The notes under the pieces: model-generated | Database searches by the model: none | What the model was told of the DNA's origin: nothing | What the model saw: only the letters and a program-made list of their open reading frames with translations | Program-made: the position numbers and the translations under genes | Shown: piece after piece, positions 1-5,083 of the stretch | How the letters are laid out: each line of letters begins with the position of its first letter | How positions within the stretch are numbered: the first letter of the stretch is position 1 | Source of the DNA: CAZLYX01 sp964563885 | Lineage (GTDB): Bacteria > Pseudomonadota > Gammaproteobacteria > Burkholderiales > Neisseriaceae | DNA: 5,160 nt | Assembly (NCBI GenBank): GCA_964563885.1 | Contig: CAZLYX010000075.1 | Coordinates: 1-5,160, forward strand | Reading direction: 5' to 3'

Positions 1-12
1 ATGGAGTTGAGT

Positions 13-321
13 ATGTACGCGGTCATAAAAACCGGCGGTAAACAATACAAAGTTACCGTTGGCCAAAAATTGAAAGTAGAACAGATACCAGCCGAACTCG
101 ACAGCCAAATCGAACTTAACGAAGTTTTGATGATTGCTGACGGTGAGTCTGTAACAGTAGGAGCGCCGCTTATCGACGGCGCTATAGTAACAGCTAAAGT
201 GATTGCCCATGGTCGTGGCGACAAAATCCGCATTTTCAAAATGCGTCGTCGTAAACACTACCAAAAACATCAGGGTCATCGTCAGAATTTCACGCAAATT
301 GAAATTGTGTCAATCGCTTAA
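13..321 (+). CDS. rplU: 50S ribosomal protein L21
   Basis: Protein of the large ribosomal subunit that binds 23S rRNA. The 102-residue product starting MYAVIKTGGKQYKV has the normal length for the family. The basic C-terminal signature lies at residues 74-94 (IFKMRRRKHYQKHQGHRQNF), with the conserved K-x6-G-H-R-Q-x2-T pattern. An in-frame ATG at position 1 would add MELS, but the ATG at 13 is preferred: it gives the family's usual N-terminus and sits six bases after GGAG (3-6), a good ribosome binding site. The gene is followed after 27 bases by rpmA, so the two are surely co-transcribed; their promoter lies left of the window. Identification is by direct family resemblance. Confidence 0.97.
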   Translation: MYAVIKTGGKQYKVTVGQKLKVEQIPAELDSQIELNEVLMIADGESVTVGAPLIDGAIVTAKVIAHGRGDKIRIFKMRRRKHYQKHQGHRQNFTQIEIVSIA

Positions 322-348
322 TTTTAAAAGTTTTTAGGAGTAACAAAA

Positions 349-621
349 ATGGCAAGCAAAAAAGCTGGCGGTAGTTCTAGAAACGGCCGCGATTCAGAAG
401 CCAAGCGCTTGGGTGTGAAAGTTTTCGGCAGCGAATTGATTCCTGCTGGCTCTATCATCGTGCGCCAACGCGGCACACGCTTTCACGCTGGTGATAATGT
501 AGGCATGGGCAAAGACCATACCTTATTCGCTAAAGTGGATGGTTATGTTCAGTTTAAAGTTAAGGGTGCACTAAATCGTAAAACGATCAGTGTTCTTCCT
601 TATACTGGTGAAGATAAATAA
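349..621 (+). CDS. rpmA: 50S ribosomal protein L27
   Basis: Large-subunit ribosomal protein whose flexible N-terminus reaches toward the peptidyl transferase centre. The 90-residue product begins MASKKAGGSSRNGRDSEAKRLG, the family hallmark, and carries the L27 signature GSIIVRQRG at residues 34-42, then FHAGDNVGMGKDHTLFA. Residue 3 is Ser where E. coli has His, and there is a C-terminal extension ending PYTGEDK; both fit Neisseriaceae L27. There is no Firmicutes-type cleavable N-terminal extension. AGGAG at 336-340 lies eight bases before the ATG. It is the second gene of the rplU-rpmA operon and is closed by the terminator at 644-671. Confidence 0.97.
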   Translation: MASKKAGGSSRNGRDSEAKRLGVKVFGSELIPAGSIIVRQRGTRFHAGDNVGMGKDHTLFAKVDGYVQFKVKGALNRKTISVLPYTGEDK

Positions 622-643
622 GCATTAATTTAAGCTTATTCTT

Positions 644-671
644 AAAAACCCTGCGTAAAGCAGGGTTTTTT
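644..671. terminator. Bidirectional intrinsic terminator between rpmA and yhhQ
   Basis: AAAAACCCTGC (644-654), loop GTAAA, and GCAGGGTTTTT (660-670) form an 11-bp perfect stem with a six-T run (666-671) on the + strand. Read on the - strand, the same hairpin ends in five T residues, so it can also stop yhhQ transcripts. It lies 22 bases after the rpmA stop and 36 bases beyond the yhhQ stop, between two convergent genes. Confidence 0.93.
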
Positions 672-674
672 GTG

Positions 675-686
675 TTCAGGTAGCCT
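675..686 (-). repeat. DNA uptake sequence (eikDUS dialect), single copy
   Basis: Exact TTCAGGTAGCCT, the complement of AGGCTACCTGAA. It sits three bases past the rpmA/yhhQ terminator without an inverted partner, so it is not part of that hairpin. In Neisseriaceae, DUS copies are recognised during natural transformation and often lie near gene ends. Confidence 0.85.
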
Positions 687-707
687 TATTAGTTTTAATG
701 AAAGGGT

Positions 708-1406
708 TTATGGGTTTTGTTGCATGGGCATAGTGTCAGGCTTAGCTTGGTGCAAAGTGGTGAGCTTTCGGGTGAGTATATTTAGAATCACGCCATATGC
801 AGGTAAAAAGAATAAAGTGCAAATGGTGATTTTAAATAAGTAGTCTACCCAAGCGATATGTACCCAGTTTGCCGCCATAAAAGCATCGCTGCTGGCGTAA
901 AAAGCCACGCTAAAAAATAACACTGTGTCGATGGCGTTGCCTAAAGTGGTGGATGCGAAAGGTGCGACCCACCATTTTTTGAGTTGGCGCAGTCGATTAA
1001 ACACAAAAATATCCAATAATTGGCCAACAGCATAGGCTACAAAACTGGCCAAAGCGATGCGCCCAACAAAAGTGTTGAAGCTGCTTAAGCTGTTTAAACC
1101 TGCCCAAGTGCCATCGTGGAATAAGATTGAGAAAAAATATGATAAAACAAGCGCAGGCATCATCGCCCAAAAAATAATGCGGCGCGCAAGCGGGGAACCA
1201 AAAATTCGCACGGTGAGATCGGTGGTGAGGAAAACAAATGGGAAACTCAGCGCGCCCCAAGTGGAGTGAATTTCATAGCCGTTTGGCATGGTGATTAAAA
1301 AAGGAAATTGCACCAGATAGTTGCTAGCAGCAATGACAAAAATATGAAATAACGACAGCCAAACTAGGGCTTTGCGTTGTTGAATGGTGGTAAAAACATG
1401 CATCAT
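708..1406 (-). CDS. yhhQ: Queuosine precursor transporter, YhhQ/QPTR family
   Basis: Inner-membrane protein of 232 residues closely resembling E. coli YhhQ along most of its length: ALVWLSLFHIFVIAASNYLVQ at the N-terminus, the conserved block TWGALSFPFVFLTTDLTVRIFG (49-70), PLARRIIF (72-79), GQLLDIFVFNRLRQ (128-141) and VDYLFKI (187-193). About six hydrophobic membrane segments are visible (roughly 14-34, 50-69, 78-96, 112-134, 147-172, 186-212). Characterised members import the queuosine precursors preQ0 and preQ1. The neighbouring queF, on the same strand upstream, supports that role. The start is the first of two adjacent ATGs; only a weak GAG lies nine bases before it, and the second ATG is also possible. 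An inverted-DUS hairpin separates it from queF, so it may depend on read-through or a separate promoter that I could not identify. Confidence 0.92.
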   Translation of the reverse strand: MMHVFTTIQQRKALVWLSLFHIFVIAASNYLVQFPFLITMPNGYEIHSTWGALSFPFVFLTTDLTVRIFGSPLARRIIFWAMMPALVLSYFFSILFHDGTWAGLNSLSSFNTFVGRIALASFVAYAVGQLLDIFVFNRLRQLKKWWVAPFASTTLGNAIDTVLFFSVAFYASSDAFMAANWVHIAWVDYLFKITICTLFFLPAYGVILNILTRKLTTLHQAKPDTMPMQQNP

Positions 1407-1430
1407 GTTGGTGTACTCAAAACAAAATCG

Positions 1431-1442
1431 TTCAGGTAGCCT
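1431..1442 (-). repeat. DNA uptake sequence (eikDUS), left arm of the queF-yhhQ hairpin
   Basis: Exact TTCAGGTAGCCT. It pairs with the copy at 1453-1464. Confidence 0.85.
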
Positions 1443-1452
1443 ATTGTTTAAA

Positions 1453-1464
1453 AGGCTACCTGAG
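1453..1464 (+). repeat. DNA uptake sequence (eikDUS), one mismatch
   Basis: AGGCTACCTGAG matches AGGCTACCTGAA in 11 of 12 bases; only the last base differs. The change lies at the edge of the hairpin and keeps a wobble pair with 1431. It is the only imperfect copy in the window. Confidence 0.7.
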
Positions 1465-1483
1465 ACAGTTTAAATAAGGTTGA

Positions 1484-1951
1484 TTATTTGTCGTAATTAA
1501 ATAAGCGCTGGCGGGCAAGATCGGCATAAGATGTGCCGGCTTCTCCATAATTGGCAAATGGATGGATGGCAATGCCGCCGCGTGGTGTGAATTCACCGCA
1601 CACTTCAATGTATTTTGGCTGCATTAGGGTGATAAGGTCTTTCATGATGATGTTGACACAATCTTCATGAAAGTCGCCGTGATTTCGAAAGCTAAACAGA
1701 TATAGTTTGAGTGATTTACTTTCCACCATTTTGATATTCGGCAGATAGCGAATATAAATAGTGGCGAAGTCTGGCTGGCCAGTCATCGGGCACAAGCTGG
1801 TGAATTCGGGACAGATAAATTTGACAAAATAATCATTGCCAACATGTTTGTTATCGAATACTTCTAATGTTTCGGGAGCGTAATCAGTTTTGTATTCGGT
1901 TTGTTGATTGCCCAATAGCGTGATGCTGCCGAGCTCTTCTAGGTTTCTCAT
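1484..1951 (-). CDS. queF: NADPH-dependent 7-cyano-7-deazaguanine reductase (preQ0 reductase)
   Basis: Cytoplasmic enzyme that reduces the nitrile of preQ0 to the aminomethyl group of preQ1, using two NADPH, in queuosine synthesis. At 155 residues it is the short, unimodal (B. subtilis-like) type of the tunnelling-fold family, not the long E. coli type. Visible key residues: catalytic Cys54 in FTSLCPMTGQPDFA with Asp61; the QueF signature ESKSLKLY (77-84) that takes part in NADPH binding; and FHEDC with His95 and Glu96, expected to hold the substrate. All the expected catalytic residues are present. AAGGA (1959-1963) lies seven bases before the ATG and forms the end of a preQ1-I riboswitch, so the product likely controls its own enzyme's translation. 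yhhQ follows on the same strand. Confidence 0.97.
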   Translation of the reverse strand: MRNLEELGSITLLGNQQTEYKTDYAPETLEVFDNKHVGNDYFVKFICPEFTSLCPMTGQPDFATIYIRYLPNIKMVESKSLKLYLFSFRNHGDFHEDCVNIIMKDLITLMQPKYIEVCGEFTPRGGIAIHPFANYGEAGTSYADLARQRLFNYDK

Positions 1952-1959
1952 TGAGGGTT

Positions 1960-1995
1960 CCTTAGTTTTTTAACGTGGGAGGTTTACGAACCACG
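1960..1995 (-). promoter_or_regulatory. preQ1-I (class I) riboswitch controlling queF
   Basis: Read on the - strand, a 36-base element aligns without gaps to the B. subtilis queC preQ1-I aptamer. P1 is CGTGG (1995-1991) pairing with CCACG (1978-1974). The 12-base loop starts TTC, as in B. subtilis, and ends in a C at the position that base-pairs with preQ1 (C17). The A-rich tail TTAAAAAACTAAGG (1973-1960) is nearly identical to the known one. Its final AAGG is the Shine-Dalgarno of queF, which suggests translational control. The second helix (P2) is short here: loop bases C8-A11 with tail U32-G35, or loop CCU with AGG, are both possible. An alternative small stem GGTT-CGTA-AACC lies inside the loop. 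The assignment rests on motif, length and position before queF; it has not been tested with a covariance model. Confidence 0.88.
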
Positions 1996-2015
1996 AGATT
2001 GAATATTAAGGTGCG

Positions 2016-2044
2016 ATTGTAATCTAAATGCACATGCTTTCCAA
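2016..2044 (-). promoter_or_regulatory. Probable sigma70 promoter for queF
   Basis: On the - strand, TTGGAA (2044-2039, -35, 4 of 6 matches) and TACAAT (2021-2016, -10, 5 of 6) are separated by exactly 17 bases. Transcription would begin near 2009, about 14 bases before the first base of the riboswitch, so the whole aptamer would be transcribed. Confidence 0.6.
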
Positions 2045-2175
2045 CTGGATTGATGAGCGGACAAGATTATTGTATTGCAAGGTTGTTTTTTACTCGCAAC
2101 TATTGGAGTATTTCTGTTGATGTTTTTTAAAATGTTTAAATCTATGCTTAGTTGATGATTTTATGAATTCTTTCT
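2045..2175. other. AT-rich remainder of the divergent intergenic region
   Basis: This part of the 325-base gap between queF and the ABC transporter operon is very rich in A and T and has no convincing ORF or RNA gene. It should hold the upstream part of the + strand promoter. The best-spaced pair that I see is TTGATG (2152-2157) and TACAAA (2175-2180), 17 bases apart. Its -10 is poor, and it would start transcription inside the DUS hairpin, so I do not list it as a promoter. Confidence 0.5.
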
Positions 2176-2181
2176 ACAAAT

Positions 2182-2193
2182 AGGCTACCTGAA
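2182..2193 (+). repeat. DNA uptake sequence (eikDUS), left arm of the divergent-region hairpin
   Basis: Exact AGGCTACCTGAA; inverted partner at 2201-2212. Confidence 0.85.
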
Positions 2194-2200
2194 TAATCTT

Positions 2201-2212
2201 TTCAGGTAGCCT
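2201..2212 (-). repeat. DNA uptake sequence (eikDUS), right arm of the divergent-region hairpin
   Basis: Exact TTCAGGTAGCCT; inverted partner at 2182-2193. Confidence 0.85.
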
Positions 2213-2276
2213 ATTTGTGCTTGCATATGTTGGCTAAGTTAATTAGGCTGCTAAAAAGTATTTTAGAAAGATTACC

Positions 2277-4124
2277 ATGTTTCGTTCAATTGCACTCAGT
2301 ATTGCCTTATTAGTAGCACCTACCGCGTATGCTGTTTGTACGCCTGAGCAGCCATTAAAACTGGCTGCTTTAGATTGGGAAAGTGGCCAGTTTACTACCG
2401 CCGTGTTGAATACGCTGTTGCAAGATGGATATGGTTGTAGCACACAAAGTATACCTGGTACCGCAACGGCTTTAGAGGCAGCTTTGGTACAGAATGATCT
2501 CCAAATTATTGCCGAGCAATGGGTGGGACGTTCGCCTATTATTGAAAAAGCGATTAATGAGAAAAAAGTAGTCACCATTGGCGATACGCTTAAGGGTGGA
2601 GCGCAACAAGGTTGGTATATACCTGATTATGTGCAGCAAGCTCATCCTGAGTTAAAGACAGTGTCAGATTTACCGCGTTTTAAAGATTTATTTACCGATC
2701 CTGAAAACCCTAAGCAAGCACGCTTTTTAAACTGTCCTAGCGGTTGGATCTGTGAGGTGTTTAATACCAATTTGCTAAAAAATACGGGTGTGTCTGCTCA
2801 GTTTAATAATGTTCACCCCGGTACTGGCGCCGCTTTAGATGCTGAAATTTCATCTGCTTACGAGCAAAAAAAACCAATTCTATTTTATTATTGGCAACCC
2901 ACTGGCTTGATGGCGAAGTATTCATTCAAACCAATTCAGTTTCCACCATTTGAACAAAAATGTTGGGACGAATTATTGAAAAAAGACAGCCAAACTCAAT
3001 GCGTTTCTGATTTTCCCGCTTCTAAGCTAATGATGTCGGTTTCAGCGCCATTTCATAAAAGTCATCCAGAGTTGGTTAGTTTGATTGAAAATATTCAATT
3101 TGAACCAGATAGTTTAAATCGTGCCATTTTAGAAATGACAGAAAATAAGCGCAGCGGTGCTGAGCAAGCGAAATTGTTTTTACAACAACATCCCGAAGTA
3201 TGGCGATCATGGGTGTCGCCACAAGCAGCAGTAACTCTAGATGCAAAATTTAATCTTTCGACTGGTACAGATGTGAGCAAAAAAAGTATTTTTAGCTCAT
3301 GGTCGGTTTCAGGTAGCCTTAATCGCGGCTTGGCGAATATGGTAAAAAACTATGGTGATAACTTTCGTTCGGTTAGTCAGCTCACCTTAAGCGCTTTATT
3401 GTTGCCGATTGAGCGTGCATTACAAGCCTTGCCAGCTTGGCTGGTGTTGTTTTTTGTTGGCATATTGGGCTGGCACGCTACACATAAGCTTTGGTTTGCA
3501 GCTCTGTGTGCGCTTGGTTTTTATGTGATTGGTTCGCTAGGCTTGTGGTTGGCGCTGATACAAACACTGGCGCTATTAGTGGTGTCGGCTTTATTTATCA
3601 TAATTATTGGGGTGCCGATTGGCATTTTGATGGCGCGGAGCCGGCGTTTGCACAAATTGTTATCGCCAGTGTTGGATGTGATGCAAACCATGCCTAGCTT
3701 TGTCTATCTGATTCCAGTACTGATGCTGTTTGGTATTGGTAAAGTGCCAGCGCTGTTTGCAACCGTGGTCTACGCTGTGGCGCCACTTGTTCGTTTAACC
3801 GCGCTGGGTATTCGACAGGTTAGTCCGCAAATGATAGAGGCGGCTGAATCATTTGGCAGCACTCGCTGGCAGTTATTGCGTTGGGTATTAATGCCGCAAG
3901 CGCTGCCGAGCATTATGGCAGGCATCAATCAAGCGGTGATGATGTCGCTTGGTATGGTGGTGCTGGCCTCTATGATTGGCGCGCGTGGATTGGGTGAATA
4001 CGTATTGCAAGCCATTCAAACACTGAATATCGGGCAAGGTGTAGAAGCGGGTGCAGCGATTGTTATTTTGGCGATTATTATTGACCGAATCACTCAGGCA
4101 TATGGGCGTAATCGTAGAGTTTAG
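2277..4124 (+). CDS. Glycine betaine/choline/proline-type ABC importer, fused binding protein and permease (ProX-ProW)
   Basis: A 615-residue fusion. Residues 1-19 form a signal peptide ending AYA. Residues 20 to about 325 look like an OpuAC/ProX-type periplasmic binding domain: LKLAALDWESGQFTTAVLNTLL at the start, Trp/Tyr residues that could form the aromatic cage for a quaternary amine (W34, W82, W114, Y204, Y205, W206), and six cysteines (21, 54, 153, 159, 229, 242) that could form disulfides. After a polar linker (about 326-365) comes a ProW-like permease with hydrophobic segments from about 386 to 604 and the ATPase-coupling EAA loop EAAESFGSTRWQLLRWVLMP (521-540). The start is set by the signal peptide; the ribosome binding site is weak (AGAAAG, 2265-2270). 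The ATPase gene follows 54 bases later. The family is clear, but the exact substrate is inferred: betaine, choline, carnitine or proline all remain possible. An eikDUS lies in frame in the linker. Confidence 0.9.
   Translation: MFRSIALSIALLVAPTAYAVCTPEQPLKLAALDWESGQFTTAVLNTLLQDGYGCSTQSIPGTATALEAALVQNDLQIIAEQWVGRSPIIEKAINEKKVVTIGDTLKGGAQQGWYIPDYVQQAHPELKTVSDLPRFKDLFTDPENPKQARFLNCPSGWICEVFNTNLLKNTGVSAQFNNVHPGTGAALDAEISSAYEQKKPILFYYWQPTGLMAKYSFKPIQFPPFEQKCWDELLKKDSQTQCVSDFPASKLMMSVSAPFHKSHPELVSLIENIQFEPDSLNRAILEMTENKRSGAEQAKLFLQQHPEVWRSWVSPQAAVTLDAKFNLSTGTDVSKKSIFSSWSVSGSLNRGLANMVKNYGDNFRSVSQLTLSALLLPIERALQALPAWLVLFFVGILGWHATHKLWFAALCALGFYVIGSLGLWLALIQTLALLVVSALFIIIIGVPIGILMARSRRLHKLLSPVLDVMQTMPSFVYLIPVLMLFGIGKVPALFATVVYAVAPLVRLTALGIRQVSPQMIEAAESFGSTRWQLLRWVLMPQALPSIMAGINQAVMMSLGMVVLASMIGARGLGEYVLQAIQTLNIGQGVEAGAAIVILAIIIDRITQAYGRNRRV
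3308..3319 (-). repeat. DNA uptake sequence (eikDUS) inside the binding protein-permease linker
   Basis: Exact TTCAGGTAGCCT, read in the coding frame as part of V-S-G-S-L (residues 344-348). It lies in the polar stretch between the periplasmic domain and the first membrane segment, where sequence constraint should be low. Confidence 0.85.
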
Positions 4125-4131
4125 TATTTTG

Positions 4132-4143
4132 AGGCTACCTGAA
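4132..4143 (+). repeat. DNA uptake sequence (eikDUS) between the two transporter genes
   Basis: Exact AGGCTACCTGAA, seven bases after the stop of the permease fusion gene. It has no inverted partner and no T tract, so it should not terminate transcription, and the two genes can remain one operon. Confidence 0.85.
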
Positions 4144-4178
4144 ACGTTAAACTCTTATCATCAGAAAGAAAGCACAAT

Positions 4179-5000
4179 ATGACTGAAATCCATTTTAAAT
4201 ATGTGAATAAGGTTTATGGGAAAAATATTGACAAGGCCTTGATTTTATTGGAACAAGGCGCAAAAAATGAGATTGTTTTTAAAGAAACCGGCTGCCAAGT
4301 AGGCTTACGTAATATTAACTTAGTTATTCCCAGTGGCAAAATTTCGTGTGTAATGGGTTTGTCGGGCTCAGGAAAATCTACATTGGTGCGGCACATCAAT
4401 CGCCTGATCGAGCCCAGTGGCGGCGAAGTTTGGGCAGGTGACGTTAATGTGACAGCGTTAAGCGAAAAAGCCTTGCGGGCATTTCGCCAGCAGCAGGTGA
4501 GCATGGTATTTCAGCATTTTGGCCTGTTACCACATTTAACCGTTTTGCAAAACGTAGAATATGCATTACGGGTGCGCAGGCTACCTGAAGCCATGCAGCG
4601 CGAGCAGGCGCAGCACTGGTTAAACGAAGTGGGCTTGAGTGGTTATGAAGCCAGTTTTCCCGATCAGCTTTCTGGTGGAATGCGCCAGCGCGTTGGTTTA
4701 GCACGCGCATTAACTGCCGATACCGAAATTATTTTAATGGATGAAGCATTTTCAGCCTTAGATCCGCTTATTCGCACCAAATTGCAAGACCAATTATTGA
4801 CACTACAAAGTAAGTTAAATAAGACCATTATTTTTATTACACATGATATTAACGAAGCGGTAAAAATGGGTAAGCATATTGCCATTTTGAATGGCGGAGA
4901 ATTGGTGCAAATGGGTGAGGTTGAGGAGTTGGTTAACCATCCTGCGAATGAATACGTGGCAGAGTTTATGCAATTTGTATTAGATAAAGGTGAGGAATAG
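4179..5000 (+). CDS. proV: ABC importer ATPase, ProV/OpuAA family, without CBS domains
   Basis: Cytoplasmic ATPase that would drive the fused binding protein-permease encoded just upstream. In 273 residues it shows Walker A GLSGSGKST (60-68), Q-loop Gln112 in MVFQHFGLLPH, ABC signature LSGGM (164-168), Walker B IILMDEA with Asp188 and Glu189, D-loop SALD (192-195) and H-loop His222. The N-terminal stretch KALILLEQGAKNEIVFKETGC, ahead of the nucleotide-binding core, is typical of ProV-type rather than general amino acid ATPases. The protein ends about where the C-terminal CBS pair of ProV/OpuA ATPases would begin, so the ionic-strength sensor of OpuA is missing. The start ATG follows a purine-rich AGAAAGAAAG (4163-4172) that serves as a weak ribosome binding site. 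An eikDUS lies in frame within the coding sequence. All ATPase motifs are intact; the substrate is inferred from family and neighbour. Confidence 0.92.
   Translation: MTEIHFKYVNKVYGKNIDKALILLEQGAKNEIVFKETGCQVGLRNINLVIPSGKISCVMGLSGSGKSTLVRHINRLIEPSGGEVWAGDVNVTALSEKALRAFRQQQVSMVFQHFGLLPHLTVLQNVEYALRVRRLPEAMQREQAQHWLNEVGLSGYEASFPDQLSGGMRQRVGLARALTADTEIILMDEAFSALDPLIRTKLQDQLLTLQSKLNKTIIFITHDINEAVKMGKHIAILNGGELVQMGEVEELVNHPANEYVAEFMQFVLDKGEE
4578..4589 (+). repeat. DNA uptake sequence (eikDUS) inside the ATPase gene
   Basis: Exact AGGCTACCTGAA read in frame as R-L-P-E (residues 134-137), in the helical region between the Q-loop and the ABC signature. RLP at this place is common in ATPases of this family, so the uptake word may have arisen by synonymous choice over an existing motif. 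Confidence 0.85.
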
Positions 5001-5001
5001 C

Positions 5002-5019
5002 AAGATTTGTCTTTTTTTT
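5002..5019 (+). terminator. Weak candidate terminator after proV
   Basis: AAGA-TTTG-TCTT (5002-5013) is only a 4-bp stem, but it runs directly into a T tract (5012-5019) two bases after the ATPase stop. It is the only terminator-like signal after the operon. The stem is too short to be convincing alone. Confidence 0.3.
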
Positions 5020-5083
5020 AAATATTTATCACGTAAGTGGTTATATAACAGAAGCTTGATGTAGTTTAAATGCACTTGGAATG

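Larger units (their letters stand above)
1431..1464. terminator. Inverted DUS pair forming a terminator-like hairpin after queF
   Basis: TCAGGTAGCCT (1432-1442), a 10-base loop and AGGCTACCTGA (1453-1463) form an 11-bp perfect stem, extended by a T-G wobble at 1431/1464. On the - strand, the sense of queF, the hairpin is followed within two bases by ATTTTGTTTT, a broken T tract suited to intrinsic termination. It lies 20 bases beyond the queF stop and 24 bases before the yhhQ start. Inverted DUS pairs commonly serve as terminators in Neisseriaceae. Here it would reduce rather than necessarily abolish transcription into yhhQ. Confidence 0.7.
2176..2218. repeat. Perfect 18-bp hairpin built from an inverted DUS pair
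   Basis: The arm ACAAATAGGCTACCTGAA (2176-2193) and its exact complement (2201-2218) enclose the 7-base loop TAATCTT. Each arm contains an exact eikDUS (2182-2193 on +, 2201-2212 on -), plus six further matching bases outside the DUS. Neither side has a clear T tract, and no gene ends nearby: queF and the ABC operon point away from each other. It is therefore not an obvious intrinsic terminator, although it could act as one or as a leader hairpin for transcripts that cross it. Confidence 0.85.

Noticed and set aside
1..12. Upstream ATG giving L21 a four-residue MELS extension
   Set aside because: The family starts at MYAVIKTGG, and the GGAG at 3-6 is well placed for the ATG at 13 but lies within the longer reading frame.
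1057..1269. Open frame on the + strand opposite yhhQ, and an overlapping - strand frame at 997-1260
   Set aside because: Both overlap the clearly recognisable YhhQ coding region in other frames and have no family-like sequence or ribosome binding site of note.
1407..1483. A second preQ1 riboswitch in the yhhQ leader
   Set aside because: There is no A-rich AAAAAACTA tail and no matching P1 loop; the only structure is the inverted DUS pair.
2243..2578. 111-codon - strand frame across the start of the transporter gene
   Set aside because: It is antisense to the signal peptide and binding domain and resembles no known protein; it is a shadow of the real gene.
3491..3697. + strand frame inside the permease region
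   Set aside because: It is an out-of-frame reading of the membrane-segment coding sequence; its hydrophobic and Trp-rich look follows from the T- and G-rich codons of the true frame.
675..4589. Recurring 12-mers as a CRISPR array or insertion-sequence ends
   Set aside because: The copies are irregularly spaced, on both strands and partly inside genes, and match a known uptake dialect. There is no transposase, no target-site duplication and no spacer pattern.
4214..4885. Three - strand frames opposite the ATPase gene
   Set aside because: All are antisense to a complete ProV-type ATPase with intact motifs and show no protein-like features of their own.
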